Shown here piece by piece: positions 6,740 through 14,756 of a DNA stretch of 64,000 bases (position 1 is its first letter; every line of letters starts with the position of its first letter). The DNA comes from Sandaracinus amylolyticus (GTDB lineage Bacteria; Myxococcota_A; Polyangia; Polyangiales; Sandaracinaceae): assembly GCF_000737325.1 (NCBI RefSeq), contig NZ_CP011125.1, forward strand, positions 6,262,001-6,326,000. The letters are read 5' to 3'. The notes beneath the pieces were generated by a model. That model had not been told where the DNA came from, ran no database searches, and worked only from the letters and a program-made list of their open reading frames with translations. Both the position numbers and the translations under genes were made by a program.

Positions 6740-8281
6740 TCAGTCGCGCCGGCGCGGATCGTAGGTGCGCGGGCCCACGTCGGCGGCGGTGAGCGGAGGG
6801 AGGCGCGCGGGAGCGTCGACGAGCTCGTCGGCGCCGACGTCGGCGCGACCGTCGCGCCGGTGTCCCTCGATGTCGATCGCGAGCGGCTCGTCGATCGCCG
6901 CCGCGGTGTCGATCGCGGGGCCGCGCGGATCGGGTCGCCAGATGCCTTCGCCGTCGCGCGCGAGCCCGGGATCGACGAAGCGGATCCCGGGCGTCTCGTC
7001 GAGCCCGAGCGCGTCGCCGTGGAGCACGTTGCCGGCCCACGTCGACGCCTCGATGCCGAGCTCGCTCCGGACGACGGCGCCGATCGCACCGCCGATCAGG
7101 TTGTTCGCGAGCGTGATGCGACGCGGCGCGCGGTCGCTCGATCCCGCGCCGAGCACCAGGCTCTGCTCGCTGTCGGCGATGGTGTTGTGCGCGACGAGCA
7201 CGTCGACGACCTCCTGATAGCCCGTCGGCTCGGCGTCGCTCTCCCAGCTCATCAGCACGATGCCGCCGCGCACGTCGCTCGAGGTGCGCACGCCCTGCAC
7301 GTAGTTGTTCACGATGCGATGACCGCCGCCGACGACGCGGATCCCGCCCGCGCCCGGCGCACCGTCCGCGAAGAACCAGTTGCCCTCGACGACGCACCCG
7401 TCGCCGTGCCGCAGCGTGAGCTGGCCGATCGACGCGCGGAACGTGTTGTGGCGATAGACGTTGCGGCCCGACTTGTTCGAGACGATCTCGATCTCGCCGC
7501 TCGTGCGCTCGAAGAGGTTGTGCTCGACGATCGTGTACGAGGGCGTGTCGTGGGTGTCGCTCGTGCCGACGCGGAGCGTCTCGGCGCCTTCGCCGACCGG
7601 CGGGCGATCGCCGAAGTAGTTGTGGTCGATGCGGTGATGGTCCTCGGCGCCGTCCGGGCGCCACACCACGAGCAGCACGTCCGAGCTCGTCTTGTGGGCG
7701 AACCACGAGTGATCGACGCGGTTGTGATCACCGTAGATCGAGACCCACTTCGACTCCTCGACGCCCTCGTCGACGCCGTCGATCGTGAGCTCGGTGAGGC
7801 GGCAGTGGCCGCACGGCGTCGAGACGTCGCTGCGCGTCGCGAGCAGCGTGCCGCCCGCGCTGCGTCCGCCGCGGAACACGAGCCCGCGCAGCACGAGGTG
7901 GCTGCCTCCGAGGCCGATCGCGCTCGTGCCGGTGACGATGGTCTCGCCCGGACGCTCGGCGGCGATCGTGATCGGCGCGCCTTCGGCGCCGTGCTGCGTG
8001 ATGCGCAGGACGAGATCGCGCCACGTGCCCGCGGCGAGGCAGACCGTGTCGCCAGGCGACGCGGCGGCGATCGCGCGCTCGAGCGTCTCGCCATCCGACG
8101 CGACGACGTCGCACGCGACCGGGGGCTCACCGGCGTCGTCGTCGGGCACGCGCGCGTCGAGCATCGCGCGGGCATCGATCAGCACGCCCGCGTCGCTCGG
8201 CGCGGCGTCGATCACGGGCTCGTCTGCGCAGGCGCTCACGATCGCCGCGCTCAGCGCGATCACGCTCGGCCATCGCTGCAC
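6740..8281 (-). CDS. Polysaccharide lyase family 6 (alginate lyase/chondroitinase B-like) lipoprotein
   Basis: 513 residues from GTG 8281. The N-terminus is a lipoprotein-type signal (VIALSAAIVSAC) followed by an Asp/Ala-rich linker. The body is a right-handed beta-helix from about residue 60 onward. EIVSNKSGRNVYRHNTF and LTLRHGDGCVVEGNWFF are the PL6 signatures; the Lys in NKS and the Arg in LTLRHG match the catalytic base and acid. Substrate may be alginate or a related uronate polymer. It would act outside the inner membrane, probably on the cell surface. No polysaccharide-uptake genes are nearby, so it may serve scavenging or biofilm breakdown. Confidence 0.85.
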   Translation of the reverse strand: MQRWPSVIALSAAIVSACADEPVIDAAPSDAGVLIDARAMLDARVPDDDAGEPPVACDVVASDGETLERAIAAASPGDTVCLAAGTWRDLVLRITQHGAEGAPITIAAERPGETIVTGTSAIGLGGSHLVLRGLVFRGGRSAGGTLLATRSDVSTPCGHCRLTELTIDGVDEGVEESKWVSIYGDHNRVDHSWFAHKTSSDVLLVVWRPDGAEDHHRIDHNYFGDRPPVGEGAETLRVGTSDTHDTPSYTIVEHNLFERTSGEIEIVSNKSGRNVYRHNTFRASIGQLTLRHGDGCVVEGNWFFADGAPGAGGIRVVGGGHRIVNNYVQGVRTSSDVRGGIVLMSWESDAEPTGYQEVVDVLVAHNTIADSEQSLVLGAGSSDRAPRRITLANNLIGGAIGAVVRSELGIEASTWAGNVLHGDALGLDETPGIRFVDPGLARDGEGIWRPDPRGPAIDTAAAIDEPLAIDIEGHRRDGRADVGADELVDAPARLPPLTAADVGPRTYDPRRRD

Positions 8282-8293
8282 GCTCGTCGCCTC

Positions 8294-8323
8294 CGTCGGC
8301 TGCGGTGTGCCGCCGAGCCGACG
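8294..8323 (-). terminator. Hairpin 3' of the cytochrome c gene
   Basis: CGTCGGCT-GCGG pairs with CCGC-(CG)-AGCCGACG around a TGTG loop: a 12-bp stem with a 2-base bulge. It lies between the cytochrome stop (8339) and the PL6 start. No T run, so rho-independent ending is uncertain. Confidence 0.4.
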
Positions 8324-8338
8324 AGCGAGCCGTTACGC

Positions 8339-9532
8339 TCACTGCGTGCGCGCAGCGCCCTCGCTCACCCAGCGCGCGAGCGCGAGCGCATCGGCGTCGG
8401 AGAGCAGCGCGCCATACGTCGGCATCGGCGTGCCGGGCTGGAGCGCCTCGGGGTGCTGGATCCAGCGCGCGAGCGCTTCGGGATCTTCGCCTCGCGCCTG
8501 CTCGAGCTGCGCGTGGTAGCGCGCGCCGGGCGCGTGGCACCCGGGGCAGCCGAGCTCGACGAAGAGCTGCTCGGGCGCGCGCGCACCGGGACGCGGCGTG
8601 CGCACCGGCTGCGTCGCGGGCACCTCGCCGTCGAGCGCGGGGACGCTGCGCAGATAGACGAAGAGCGCCTCGACCTCGTCGTCGCCGAGGCCGCGGAAGA
8701 GCGGCATCGGCGGGCGCACCGCGGTGCCGTCGGGCTTCAGGCCGTCGCGCAGCGCGCGGCCGAGGTCGGCGGAGGTCCACGCCGCGAGCCCGCTCGCGTG
8801 CGCGGTGAGGTTCGGCGAGCGCACCGCCGCGCCGTCGGCGCCGACGAGTTCGAACCCGCCGCGGAGCAGGTCGTCGCCGCTCGCCTTGTCGGGGTCGTAG
8901 CCGGGCGTGTGGCAGCCCGCGCAGTCGAACACGTCGTGCGCGAGGTAGCGGCCGTACTCGGCGGTCGGTGCGCGCGGCGGCGCGCGCATGCCGCGGGCGG
9001 GACGCGTCGCGGGATCGGGCAGCCCGGCGCGCACGAGCACGCGCCCGACGAGCGAGGGCCGCGACGGCGGGGTCTCGGTCGCGTCGGCCTCGAAGACCGG
9101 ATCGTCGGAGCGCAGGAACCCGAGGACCGCGGCGAGATCCTCGTCGGAGAAGCCGTACGTCGGCATCACGACCGCGTGCCCGTCGCGCGTCACGCCGTAG
9201 CGAAGCAGGCGCGCGATCTCGCGATCCTCGAACCCGCCGATGCCCGCGGTCGGATGGCGCGTGAGGTTGCGCGAGTGGAACTCGCCGAGGAACGCCGGGA
9301 TCTCCGCGAGCGGCGCGCCCGCGACGCGCGTGGCGCCGGGCGCGCGATGACACTGCGCGCACGTGCCCTCGAAGAGCACGCGTCCGCGCGCGATGCCCGC
9401 TTCGCTCCGATCCGCGCTCACCTCGGGGTACGGCGCGCTCACCGGCTGCGAGGCGCGGACCACGAGCGCTGCGCCCGCCACGATCACGAGCGCGAGCAGC
9501 GAAGCGAGCGCGATGACGATCTTCCGTCGCAT
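8339..9532 (-). CDS. Tri-haem cytochrome c protein, membrane-anchored or secreted
   Basis: 397 residues starting MRRKIVIALASLLALVIV, an uncleaved anchor or signal peptide. Three haem c sites, CAQCH, CAGCH and CPGCH, lie near residues 60, 205 and 325, each in a cytochrome c domain with a distal Met candidate (MPTYGF, PMPLF, PMPTYG). The three-domain plan resembles electron-transfer subunits of membrane dehydrogenases, but no catalytic subunit is adjacent. Periplasmic. A Shine-Dalgarno GAGGAG lies about 9 bases before the ATG. It is divergent from the AraC regulator. Confidence 0.85.
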   Translation of the reverse strand: MRRKIVIALASLLALVIVAGAALVVRASQPVSAPYPEVSADRSEAGIARGRVLFEGTCAQCHRAPGATRVAGAPLAEIPAFLGEFHSRNLTRHPTAGIGGFEDREIARLLRYGVTRDGHAVVMPTYGFSDEDLAAVLGFLRSDDPVFEADATETPPSRPSLVGRVLVRAGLPDPATRPARGMRAPPRAPTAEYGRYLAHDVFDCAGCHTPGYDPDKASGDDLLRGGFELVGADGAAVRSPNLTAHASGLAAWTSADLGRALRDGLKPDGTAVRPPMPLFRGLGDDEVEALFVYLRSVPALDGEVPATQPVRTPRPGARAPEQLFVELGCPGCHAPGARYHAQLEQARGEDPEALARWIQHPEALQPGTPMPTYGALLSDADALALARWVSEGAARTQ

Positions 9533-9630
9533 GAGAGTCTCCTCGACGACGATTGGCGGCATCGGGGCGCTCCACGACTGACCGCGGGCGACAATGGCGT
9601 GGACGATGGCGCCGCGCGCTCGGCGCGCCG

Positions 9631-9636
9631 TATCAT
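9631..9636 (+). promoter_or_regulatory. -10 TATCAT, leaderless-type start of the AraC gene
   Basis: TATCAT is followed by 10 bases and ATG 9647. The intervening bases contain no Shine-Dalgarno. Confidence 0.5.
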
Positions 9637-9646
9637 CCGCGGGCAC

Positions 9647-10654
9647 ATGGCAGTCGCGACCGTCGTCGCCTCGTTCACCGCGACGCTCGTCGACGTCGCC
9701 GTCATGCTGGGCGTGCCTCGCGAAGAAGCGCTCGCGCACGCGCAGCTGACGCCGGAGATCCTCGCGAACCCCGACGCGCGCGTGCCGTTCAAGCAGCACA
9801 TGGCGATCTGGGATCTGATCCTCGCGCGCCGCGGCATCGACGATCTCGGGGTGCGGCTCGGGGGTGCGTTCACGATCGAGTCGCTCGGCGCGCTCGGCTA
9901 CCTGATGCTGCAGTGCGCGACGCCGCGCGAGCTCGGGCGCTGCATGGAGCGCTTCGGGAGCCTGCTCTGCGACGTGTTCATCGGGCGCTTCTTCGAGGAG
10001 GACGGGCGCGCGGTGCTCGAGCAGGTGCTCGCGCCGCGGTTCGTGCGGCTGCGGCATCCCGCCGAGTGGTCGATGTCGAGCGGGCTCACGATGCTCCGCG
10101 CGCTCATCGGGCGCGACGACATCCCGGTGCTCGACGTGTGGTTCCAGCACCCGCCCCCGCCCGACGTCTCGATGCTCACCGCGTACTTCGGACGTACGCC
10201 GCGCTTCGGCGCGCCGGCGTCGCGCCTGGTGCTCCCGGGCGAGATCCTCGATGCGCCGATCGTGAACGCGAACCCGCGGCTCCACGGGTACCTCGAGCGC
10301 CACGCGGAGTCGCTGCTGAAGGTGCTGCCGGGCGACGATCGTCTCGCCGATCGCGTGCAGCGGAAGCTCACCGAGATGCTGCGGCACGGCGTGCCTTCGC
10401 AGTCGGCCGTCGCGCGTCACTTCGGGATGAGCGAGCGGACGCTACAGCGGCGGCTGAAGGAAGAAGGCGTCGTGTTCCAGACGCTGCTCGAGCAGACGCG
10501 GCGGGAGCTCGCGGAGCTCTATCTGCGCGAGCCGCGCCTCGCGGTGTACGAGGTCGCGATGCTCGTCGGGTACTCCGAGCCGAGCGCGTTCTTCCGCGCG
10601 TTCCGGCGCTGGACCGGGCGCACGCCCGAGCAGTATCGCGCCGCGCTCGCGTGA
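9647..10654 (+). CDS. AraC-family regulator with N-terminal Arabinose_bd-type domain
   Basis: 335 residues. Residues 20-200 match the sensor domain of the OruR/ArgR-like AraC branch (ESLGALGYLMLQCATPRELG). The C-terminal 85 residues hold two helix-turn-helices: SQSAVARHFGMSERTLQRRL and YEVAMLVGYSEPSAFFRAF, the second followed by RWTGRTPEQYR, the AraC signature. Cytoplasmic DNA-binding protein; ligand and targets unknown. The divergent cytochrome gene is an obvious candidate target. It is convergent with the large ATPase gene, 9 bases apart. Confidence 0.9.
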   Translation: MAVATVVASFTATLVDVAVMLGVPREEALAHAQLTPEILANPDARVPFKQHMAIWDLILARRGIDDLGVRLGGAFTIESLGALGYLMLQCATPRELGRCMERFGSLLCDVFIGRFFEEDGRAVLEQVLAPRFVRLRHPAEWSMSSGLTMLRALIGRDDIPVLDVWFQHPPPPDVSMLTAYFGRTPRFGAPASRLVLPGEILDAPIVNANPRLHGYLERHAESLLKVLPGDDRLADRVQRKLTEMLRHGVPSQSAVARHFGMSERTLQRRLKEEGVVFQTLLEQTRRELAELYLREPRLAVYEVAMLVGYSEPSAFFRAFRRWTGRTPEQYRAALA

Positions 10655-10663
10655 CGCGCGCCG

Positions 10664-13600
10664 CTACTCGGGATCGTAGCGGCACGACGTGCCGGTGCGG
10701 ATCGAGCGCTCGAGCAGACGACCGAGCGCAGCGTCGTGCACGGCGATGCGCTCGATGGCGTCGCGCAGGCGTCGCTGCACGTTGATGCGCGCCTTCTCGA
10801 CCGCGCTCCCCGCGCGTCGCGCGCGGCCACCGAGCCCGAGCCCGCGCGCGATCTCGGCGCGCAGCGCGTCGATCTCCTCGCGCGCTCGCGCGGCGCGCTC
10901 GACGTCGTTCCACGCCTCCGCTTCCGCACGCTCCTCTTCGAGCGCCGCGAGGCGCGCGCGATAGGCCTGCTTCGCGCGCTCGTCGAGCAGCTCGCCGGCG
11001 TCGCCGCGATCCACGTCGCGCGCGTCGGGCGCGGCGAGCTCGAGCACGTGCACGTCGCGCCCCGGCTCCGCGATCAAGCGCGCGAGCCACTGCAGGCCCT
11101 TGCTGTCCTTCAGGCGGATCGGCGCGCCCTCGCGCTCGACGACCCAGGTCTCGCCGTCGCGGCGCATCGTGATCGCGCGACGCATGCGCGCGGGCACACT
11201 GCGCGGCGCACCGAGCGCCACGAGCTCGACGCGGATCGCGTCGACGTACGGTGTCGCCCCCGCGCGCTGGGCGCGCTCGAGCGCACGCTCGAGCCAGCCG
11301 CGCGCATCGTCGACCTCGCCGCGCAGCGCGGCGAGCGAGCCCAGCAGCGCCGCGACCGGGCCCTCGCACGTCATCCCGAAGAGGCCCCAGCTGCGGAAGC
11401 GACCCTCCAGCGGGCGCAGACGCTCCGCGACGCGCGTCGCGAGCGCGGCGTCGTGGAGGGCGAGCGCGACCTCGCCGATGCACGAGAGCAGCGCGACGTC
11501 GCCGAGCGCGATCATCTCGTCGACGTCCGCCGTCGCGAGGCGCGCGCCAGCTTCGTCGAGACGGCCCGCACGCGCGAGCATCGCGCTCGCGAGCGCGTGC
11601 GTCGCCGCGCGACCGAACGGCATCGCGGTGAGCGCCTGCTCGAGCGCGGGCAACATCGCGAGCGCGTCGACGTCGCGCCGCTCGGTCCGCAGCCGCGCCA
11701 CACGCGCGACCGCGAGCGCGCGCGACGCGTTGGGATCGCGCGCCCGCTCGCTGCGCGCCTTCGCCTCGTCGAGCCAGCGATCCGCCTCGTCCCAGCGGCC
11801 CGCGAGCGTCGCGTCCATCGCGCGCATCGCCGCGACGGGCCACGCGTAGAACGAGTGCCCGAGCCGCTCCGCGACGCGCTCGCAGCGCTCGATCGCGGCG
11901 CGCCCGGCGACCGTGTCGCCCGCCTCGTAGCAGTCGATCACGAGCCGCATCGAGCCGCGCATCGCGTCGACGGGCTCGCCGAGCGCCTCCGCGAGCGCGA
12001 CGTGCTCGGCGTTGAGCGCCGCGCGCTCCGACGGTTCCGCGAAGTCCATCATCGCCGAGCACGCCGAGCGCAGCGTCTCGAGGAGCACGCGTCGATCGCC
12101 CGTCTCGCGTGCGAGCGCGATCGCCTCGCGCGCGAGCGCGATCGGTCCCCACGGATCCGCCGCGGGCTGCTGCGCGGCCGCGAGGCGCGCCATCACCCTC
12201 GCGCGGAGCGCGCGTGCGTCCGCGGGAAGCGCGGCGAGCGCCTCGTCGAGCAGCGCGATCAAGCGCACGTCGATCGTCGCGTAGACGAACGCGGCGCCGT
12301 ACGCGAGCGCTGCGCGCGCGAAGAGCTCCGCGCCCTGCGCACGCGCGAGCGCCGCCGCCGCGAGGCACGCCTCCTGGCCGCGCGCGACGTCTCCCGCGCG
12401 GATGCGCGCGCTCCCGAGCGCGAGGAGCAGCTCGACGCGCGTGCTCGCAGGCACGCCCGTGTCGGTCCACTCGAGCGCGCGCTCGTACCAAGCCACCACG
12501 TCTTCGAACGCGAGCTGCGCGTCCGCTTCCTCCGCCGCACGCCGCGCGCTCATCACCGCGCTCGCACGCTCGCGCGCCCCGCCGCCGGCCGCCGCGGCAG
12601 CGGCCCAATGGAACGCGATCTCGCTCGTGCCGACCTCGGCGCCCGCGTCGCGCCGCTGCTCGAGGCACGTCGCCGCGCGCGCGTGCAGCACCGCGCGGCG
12701 CTCGCTATCGACTTGCTGGTAGAGCACCTCGCGCAAGAGCACGTGCGAGAAGCGCAGCGCGCCGGGCGCGAGCTCGACGAGCACACGCGCGCCCGCGCAT
12801 CGACGCAGCGCCGCGCCGAGCGACGCGACCGACGTCTCCAAGAGCTCCGCGAGCGACGCGACGCGCACGTCACGCCCCAGCACCGACGCCGCTTCGAGCA
12901 TCGCCACGTCGGGCGCGGGCAGCGCGCCGAGCCGCTCGCGCAGCACCTCGCGGATGCCGTGCGGGATCGCAATCGTGGTCGCGCGCACGAGCGAGGAGGT
13001 GCTCGCCTGCGCGCGCCAGTACCGCGCGAGCTCGACCACGAAGAGCGGATTGCCCTCCGAGGCCTCGTGCACCGCGCGCACGATCGTCGGATCGGGCGTG
13101 CCTTCGCCCTCGAGCAGCAGCGCGCCGACCTCGGCCTCGCCGAGCCGACGCAGCGCGAGGACGCGCGCGTCGCGCGCGAGCCGTGCGAACGACGACGCGT
13201 GCGCGGTGCGCTCCGCCTCGTGCTCGCGATACGTGCCGACGAGCACCAGCGGCACGCTGCGCAGGTGCCGCGCGACGTACTCCGCGAGCAAGAGCGACGA
13301 CGGATCCGCGCCGTGCAGATCGTCGAGCACGATCATCGTCGGCGCGCGCGACGCGACGCCGATCACGAGCGAGCCCATCGCGTCGATCAGCTCGAAGCGC
13401 GCGCGCTCGGGATCGATCGCATCGCCGATCTCGCTGTCCCGCTCGCGCAGCTCGGGCAGACCGCGCGCGAGCAGGCGCGCCCGGGCACCGAGCGCCTCGC
13501 GCGCCGCCCTCCCCGCCTCGGTCGCGAGCAGCGCGCGCAGCACCTGCACCCATGGCCAGAGCACCGGCGCGCCGCCGACCTCCCACGCGCGCCCCCACAC

Positions 13601-13783
13601 GACGACGACCCCGCGCTCCGCGGCGAGCGCCGACGCTTCCTCGGCGAGGCGGCTCTTCCCGATGCCCGCCTCGCCGCAGAGGAGCCACACGCCGCCCCGC
13701 CCTCGCGACGTGTCGAGCACGGCCTCGCGCAGTCGCTCGAGCTCGTGTGCACGTCCGACGATCGCCGCGCCCTGGGCCCCCAC
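10664..13783 (-). CDS. Large STAND-type AAA ATPase, probable signalling/regulatory protein
   Basis: About 1039 residues. An N-terminal NTPase domain has Walker A GEAGIGKS, Walker B MIVLDDLHGADPS and a sensor region SEGNPLFVVELARYW. A long helical TPR-like middle part (residues 350-880) follows. The tail has MRRDGETWVVEREGAPIRLK, a small C-terminal domain often seen on such ATPases, then a basic coiled coil. No LuxR helix-turn-helix is visible. The open frame extends far upstream into the desaturase gene; I place the start at GTG 13783 just before VGRAHELERL, after a CATGAT -10-like hexamer. The exact start is uncertain. Divergent from the fatty-acid hydroxylase gene. Confidence 0.82.
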   Translation of the reverse strand: MGAQGAAIVGRAHELERLREAVLDTSRGRGGVWLLCGEAGIGKSRLAEEASALAAERGVVVVWGRAWEVGGAPVLWPWVQVLRALLATEAGRAAREALGARARLLARGLPELRERDSEIGDAIDPERARFELIDAMGSLVIGVASRAPTMIVLDDLHGADPSSLLLAEYVARHLRSVPLVLVGTYREHEAERTAHASSFARLARDARVLALRRLGEAEVGALLLEGEGTPDPTIVRAVHEASEGNPLFVVELARYWRAQASTSSLVRATTIAIPHGIREVLRERLGALPAPDVAMLEAASVLGRDVRVASLAELLETSVASLGAALRRCAGARVLVELAPGALRFSHVLLREVLYQQVDSERRAVLHARAATCLEQRRDAGAEVGTSEIAFHWAAAAAAGGGARERASAVMSARRAAEEADAQLAFEDVVAWYERALEWTDTGVPASTRVELLLALGSARIRAGDVARGQEACLAAAALARAQGAELFARAALAYGAAFVYATIDVRLIALLDEALAALPADARALRARVMARLAAAQQPAADPWGPIALAREAIALARETGDRRVLLETLRSACSAMMDFAEPSERAALNAEHVALAEALGEPVDAMRGSMRLVIDCYEAGDTVAGRAAIERCERVAERLGHSFYAWPVAAMRAMDATLAGRWDEADRWLDEAKARSERARDPNASRALAVARVARLRTERRDVDALAMLPALEQALTAMPFGRAATHALASAMLARAGRLDEAGARLATADVDEMIALGDVALLSCIGEVALALHDAALATRVAERLRPLEGRFRSWGLFGMTCEGPVAALLGSLAALRGEVDDARGWLERALERAQRAGATPYVDAIRVELVALGAPRSVPARMRRAITMRRDGETWVVEREGAPIRLKDSKGLQWLARLIAEPGRDVHVLELAAPDARDVDRGDAGELLDERAKQAYRARLAALEEERAEAEAWNDVERAARAREEIDALRAEIARGLGLGGRARRAGSAVEKARINVQRRLRDAIERIAVHDAALGRLLERSIRTGTSCRYDPE

Positions 13784-13799
13784 GCGGCGATCATGGACC

Positions 13800-13829
13800 G
13801 CGGAACGCGCCCGCGGAACATCGTTCCGC
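13800..13829. promoter_or_regulatory. Operator-like repeat GCGGAAC in a divergent promoter region
   Basis: GCGGAAC-ATC-GTTCCGC is a perfect inverted repeat at 13813-13829, with an extra direct half-site GCGGAAC at 13800-13806. It lies between the ATPase start (13783) and the desaturase start (13901), well placed to regulate both. The binding protein is unknown. Confidence 0.55.
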
Positions 13830-13900
13830 GCATCGTCACGCCTCCTCTCCGACCTGCCCCGCCACGCGCTTCCCGGCGGCGCAACTCCTGGAGGACGTTC

Positions 13901-14704
13901 ATGGATCTGCTCACCGGCGGGCTGCTCGCCTCGCTCCTCGTGCTCGTCGTGCTCGACCGCGTCGCCCCCGCGCGCGTCTTCCCGCGCATCCGCCGGTGGC
14001 GCGCCCGCGGGCTCGTGTGGCTCGTCGTCTCGGTCCTGCTCTCGGGTGCCCTCCCGCTGCTGTGGGACCCCCTCCTCGCGCCGTACCGGCTGATCGACGC
14101 GACCGGGCTCGGCGTCGCCGGTGGCACCGTCGTCGGGCTCGTCGCGCTCCAGTTCTGCACGTACTGGTGGCACCGCGCGCTGCACCGCTTCGAGCCGCTG
14201 TGGCGCATCCACCAGATGCACCACAGCGCCGAGCGCATGGACGTGTGGGGCGCGTTCTACCTGCACCCGCTCGACGTCGCGGGCTTCGCGATGGCGGGCA
14301 GCATCGGGCTCACGCTGATCCTCGGCGTCGATCCGCTGGCCGCCGCGATCGTCAACGCGCTCGTCACGTTCTGCAGCCTCTTCCAGCACGCGAACCTCCG
14401 CACGCCGCGCTGGCTCGGCTACGTCGTGCAGCGCCCGGAGAGCCACTGCGTGCACCACGAGCGCGGCGTGCACGCGCACAACTACGGCGACATCCCGCTC
14501 TGGGATCTCGTGTTCGGCACGTTCCGCAACCCGCGGGAGTGGCGCGGCGCGACGGGCTACTGGAACGGCGCGTCGGCGCGCGTCGGCGACCTGCTGCTGC
14601 TGCGCGACGTGACGAACGCGAGCTCCGAGAACGTGGTCGAGACGATGGAGGACGACGCGCTCGCGCCCACCAGCGAGCCGCTGGCGCGCACCTCCGTCGT
14701 CTGA
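13901..14704 (+). CDS. Fatty-acid hydroxylase / sterol desaturase family membrane protein
   Basis: 267 residues with about four membrane helices. The di-iron histidine boxes are present: HRALH (HxxxH), HQMHH and HCVHHERGVHAHNYGD. It would hydroxylate or desaturate a lipid at the inner membrane; myxobacteria are known for sterol and unusual lipid synthesis, but the substrate cannot be read from sequence. Start ATG 13901 has GGAGG 8 bases upstream. The open frame reaches far upstream opposite the ATPase gene, which I treat as an antisense artefact. Confidence 0.88.
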   Translation: MDLLTGGLLASLLVLVVLDRVAPARVFPRIRRWRARGLVWLVVSVLLSGALPLLWDPLLAPYRLIDATGLGVAGGTVVGLVALQFCTYWWHRALHRFEPLWRIHQMHHSAERMDVWGAFYLHPLDVAGFAMAGSIGLTLILGVDPLAAAIVNALVTFCSLFQHANLRTPRWLGYVVQRPESHCVHHERGVHAHNYGDIPLWDLVFGTFRNPREWRGATGYWNGASARVGDLLLLRDVTNASSENVVETMEDDALAPTSEPLARTSVV

Positions 14705-14741
14705 GTCGCTTCCCGCGGGACGCGGCGCGGGCACCGCGTGC

Positions 14742-14747
14742 TAGCCT
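14742..14747 (+). promoter_or_regulatory. -10 TAGCCT, leaderless-type start of the kinase gene
   Basis: TAGCCT ends 9 bases before GTG 14757. The same hexamer precedes the 4460-5140 and DUF507 genes. Confidence 0.48.
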
Positions 14748-14756
14748 CGTCGCCGC

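Noticed and set aside
10736-13900. Long plus-strand open frame opposite the large ATPase gene
   Set aside because: Its product is Arg/Ala/His-rich without domains, while the minus strand encodes a clear Walker-motif ATPase. Long antisense frames are expected at this GC content. Only the part from 13901 is a gene.
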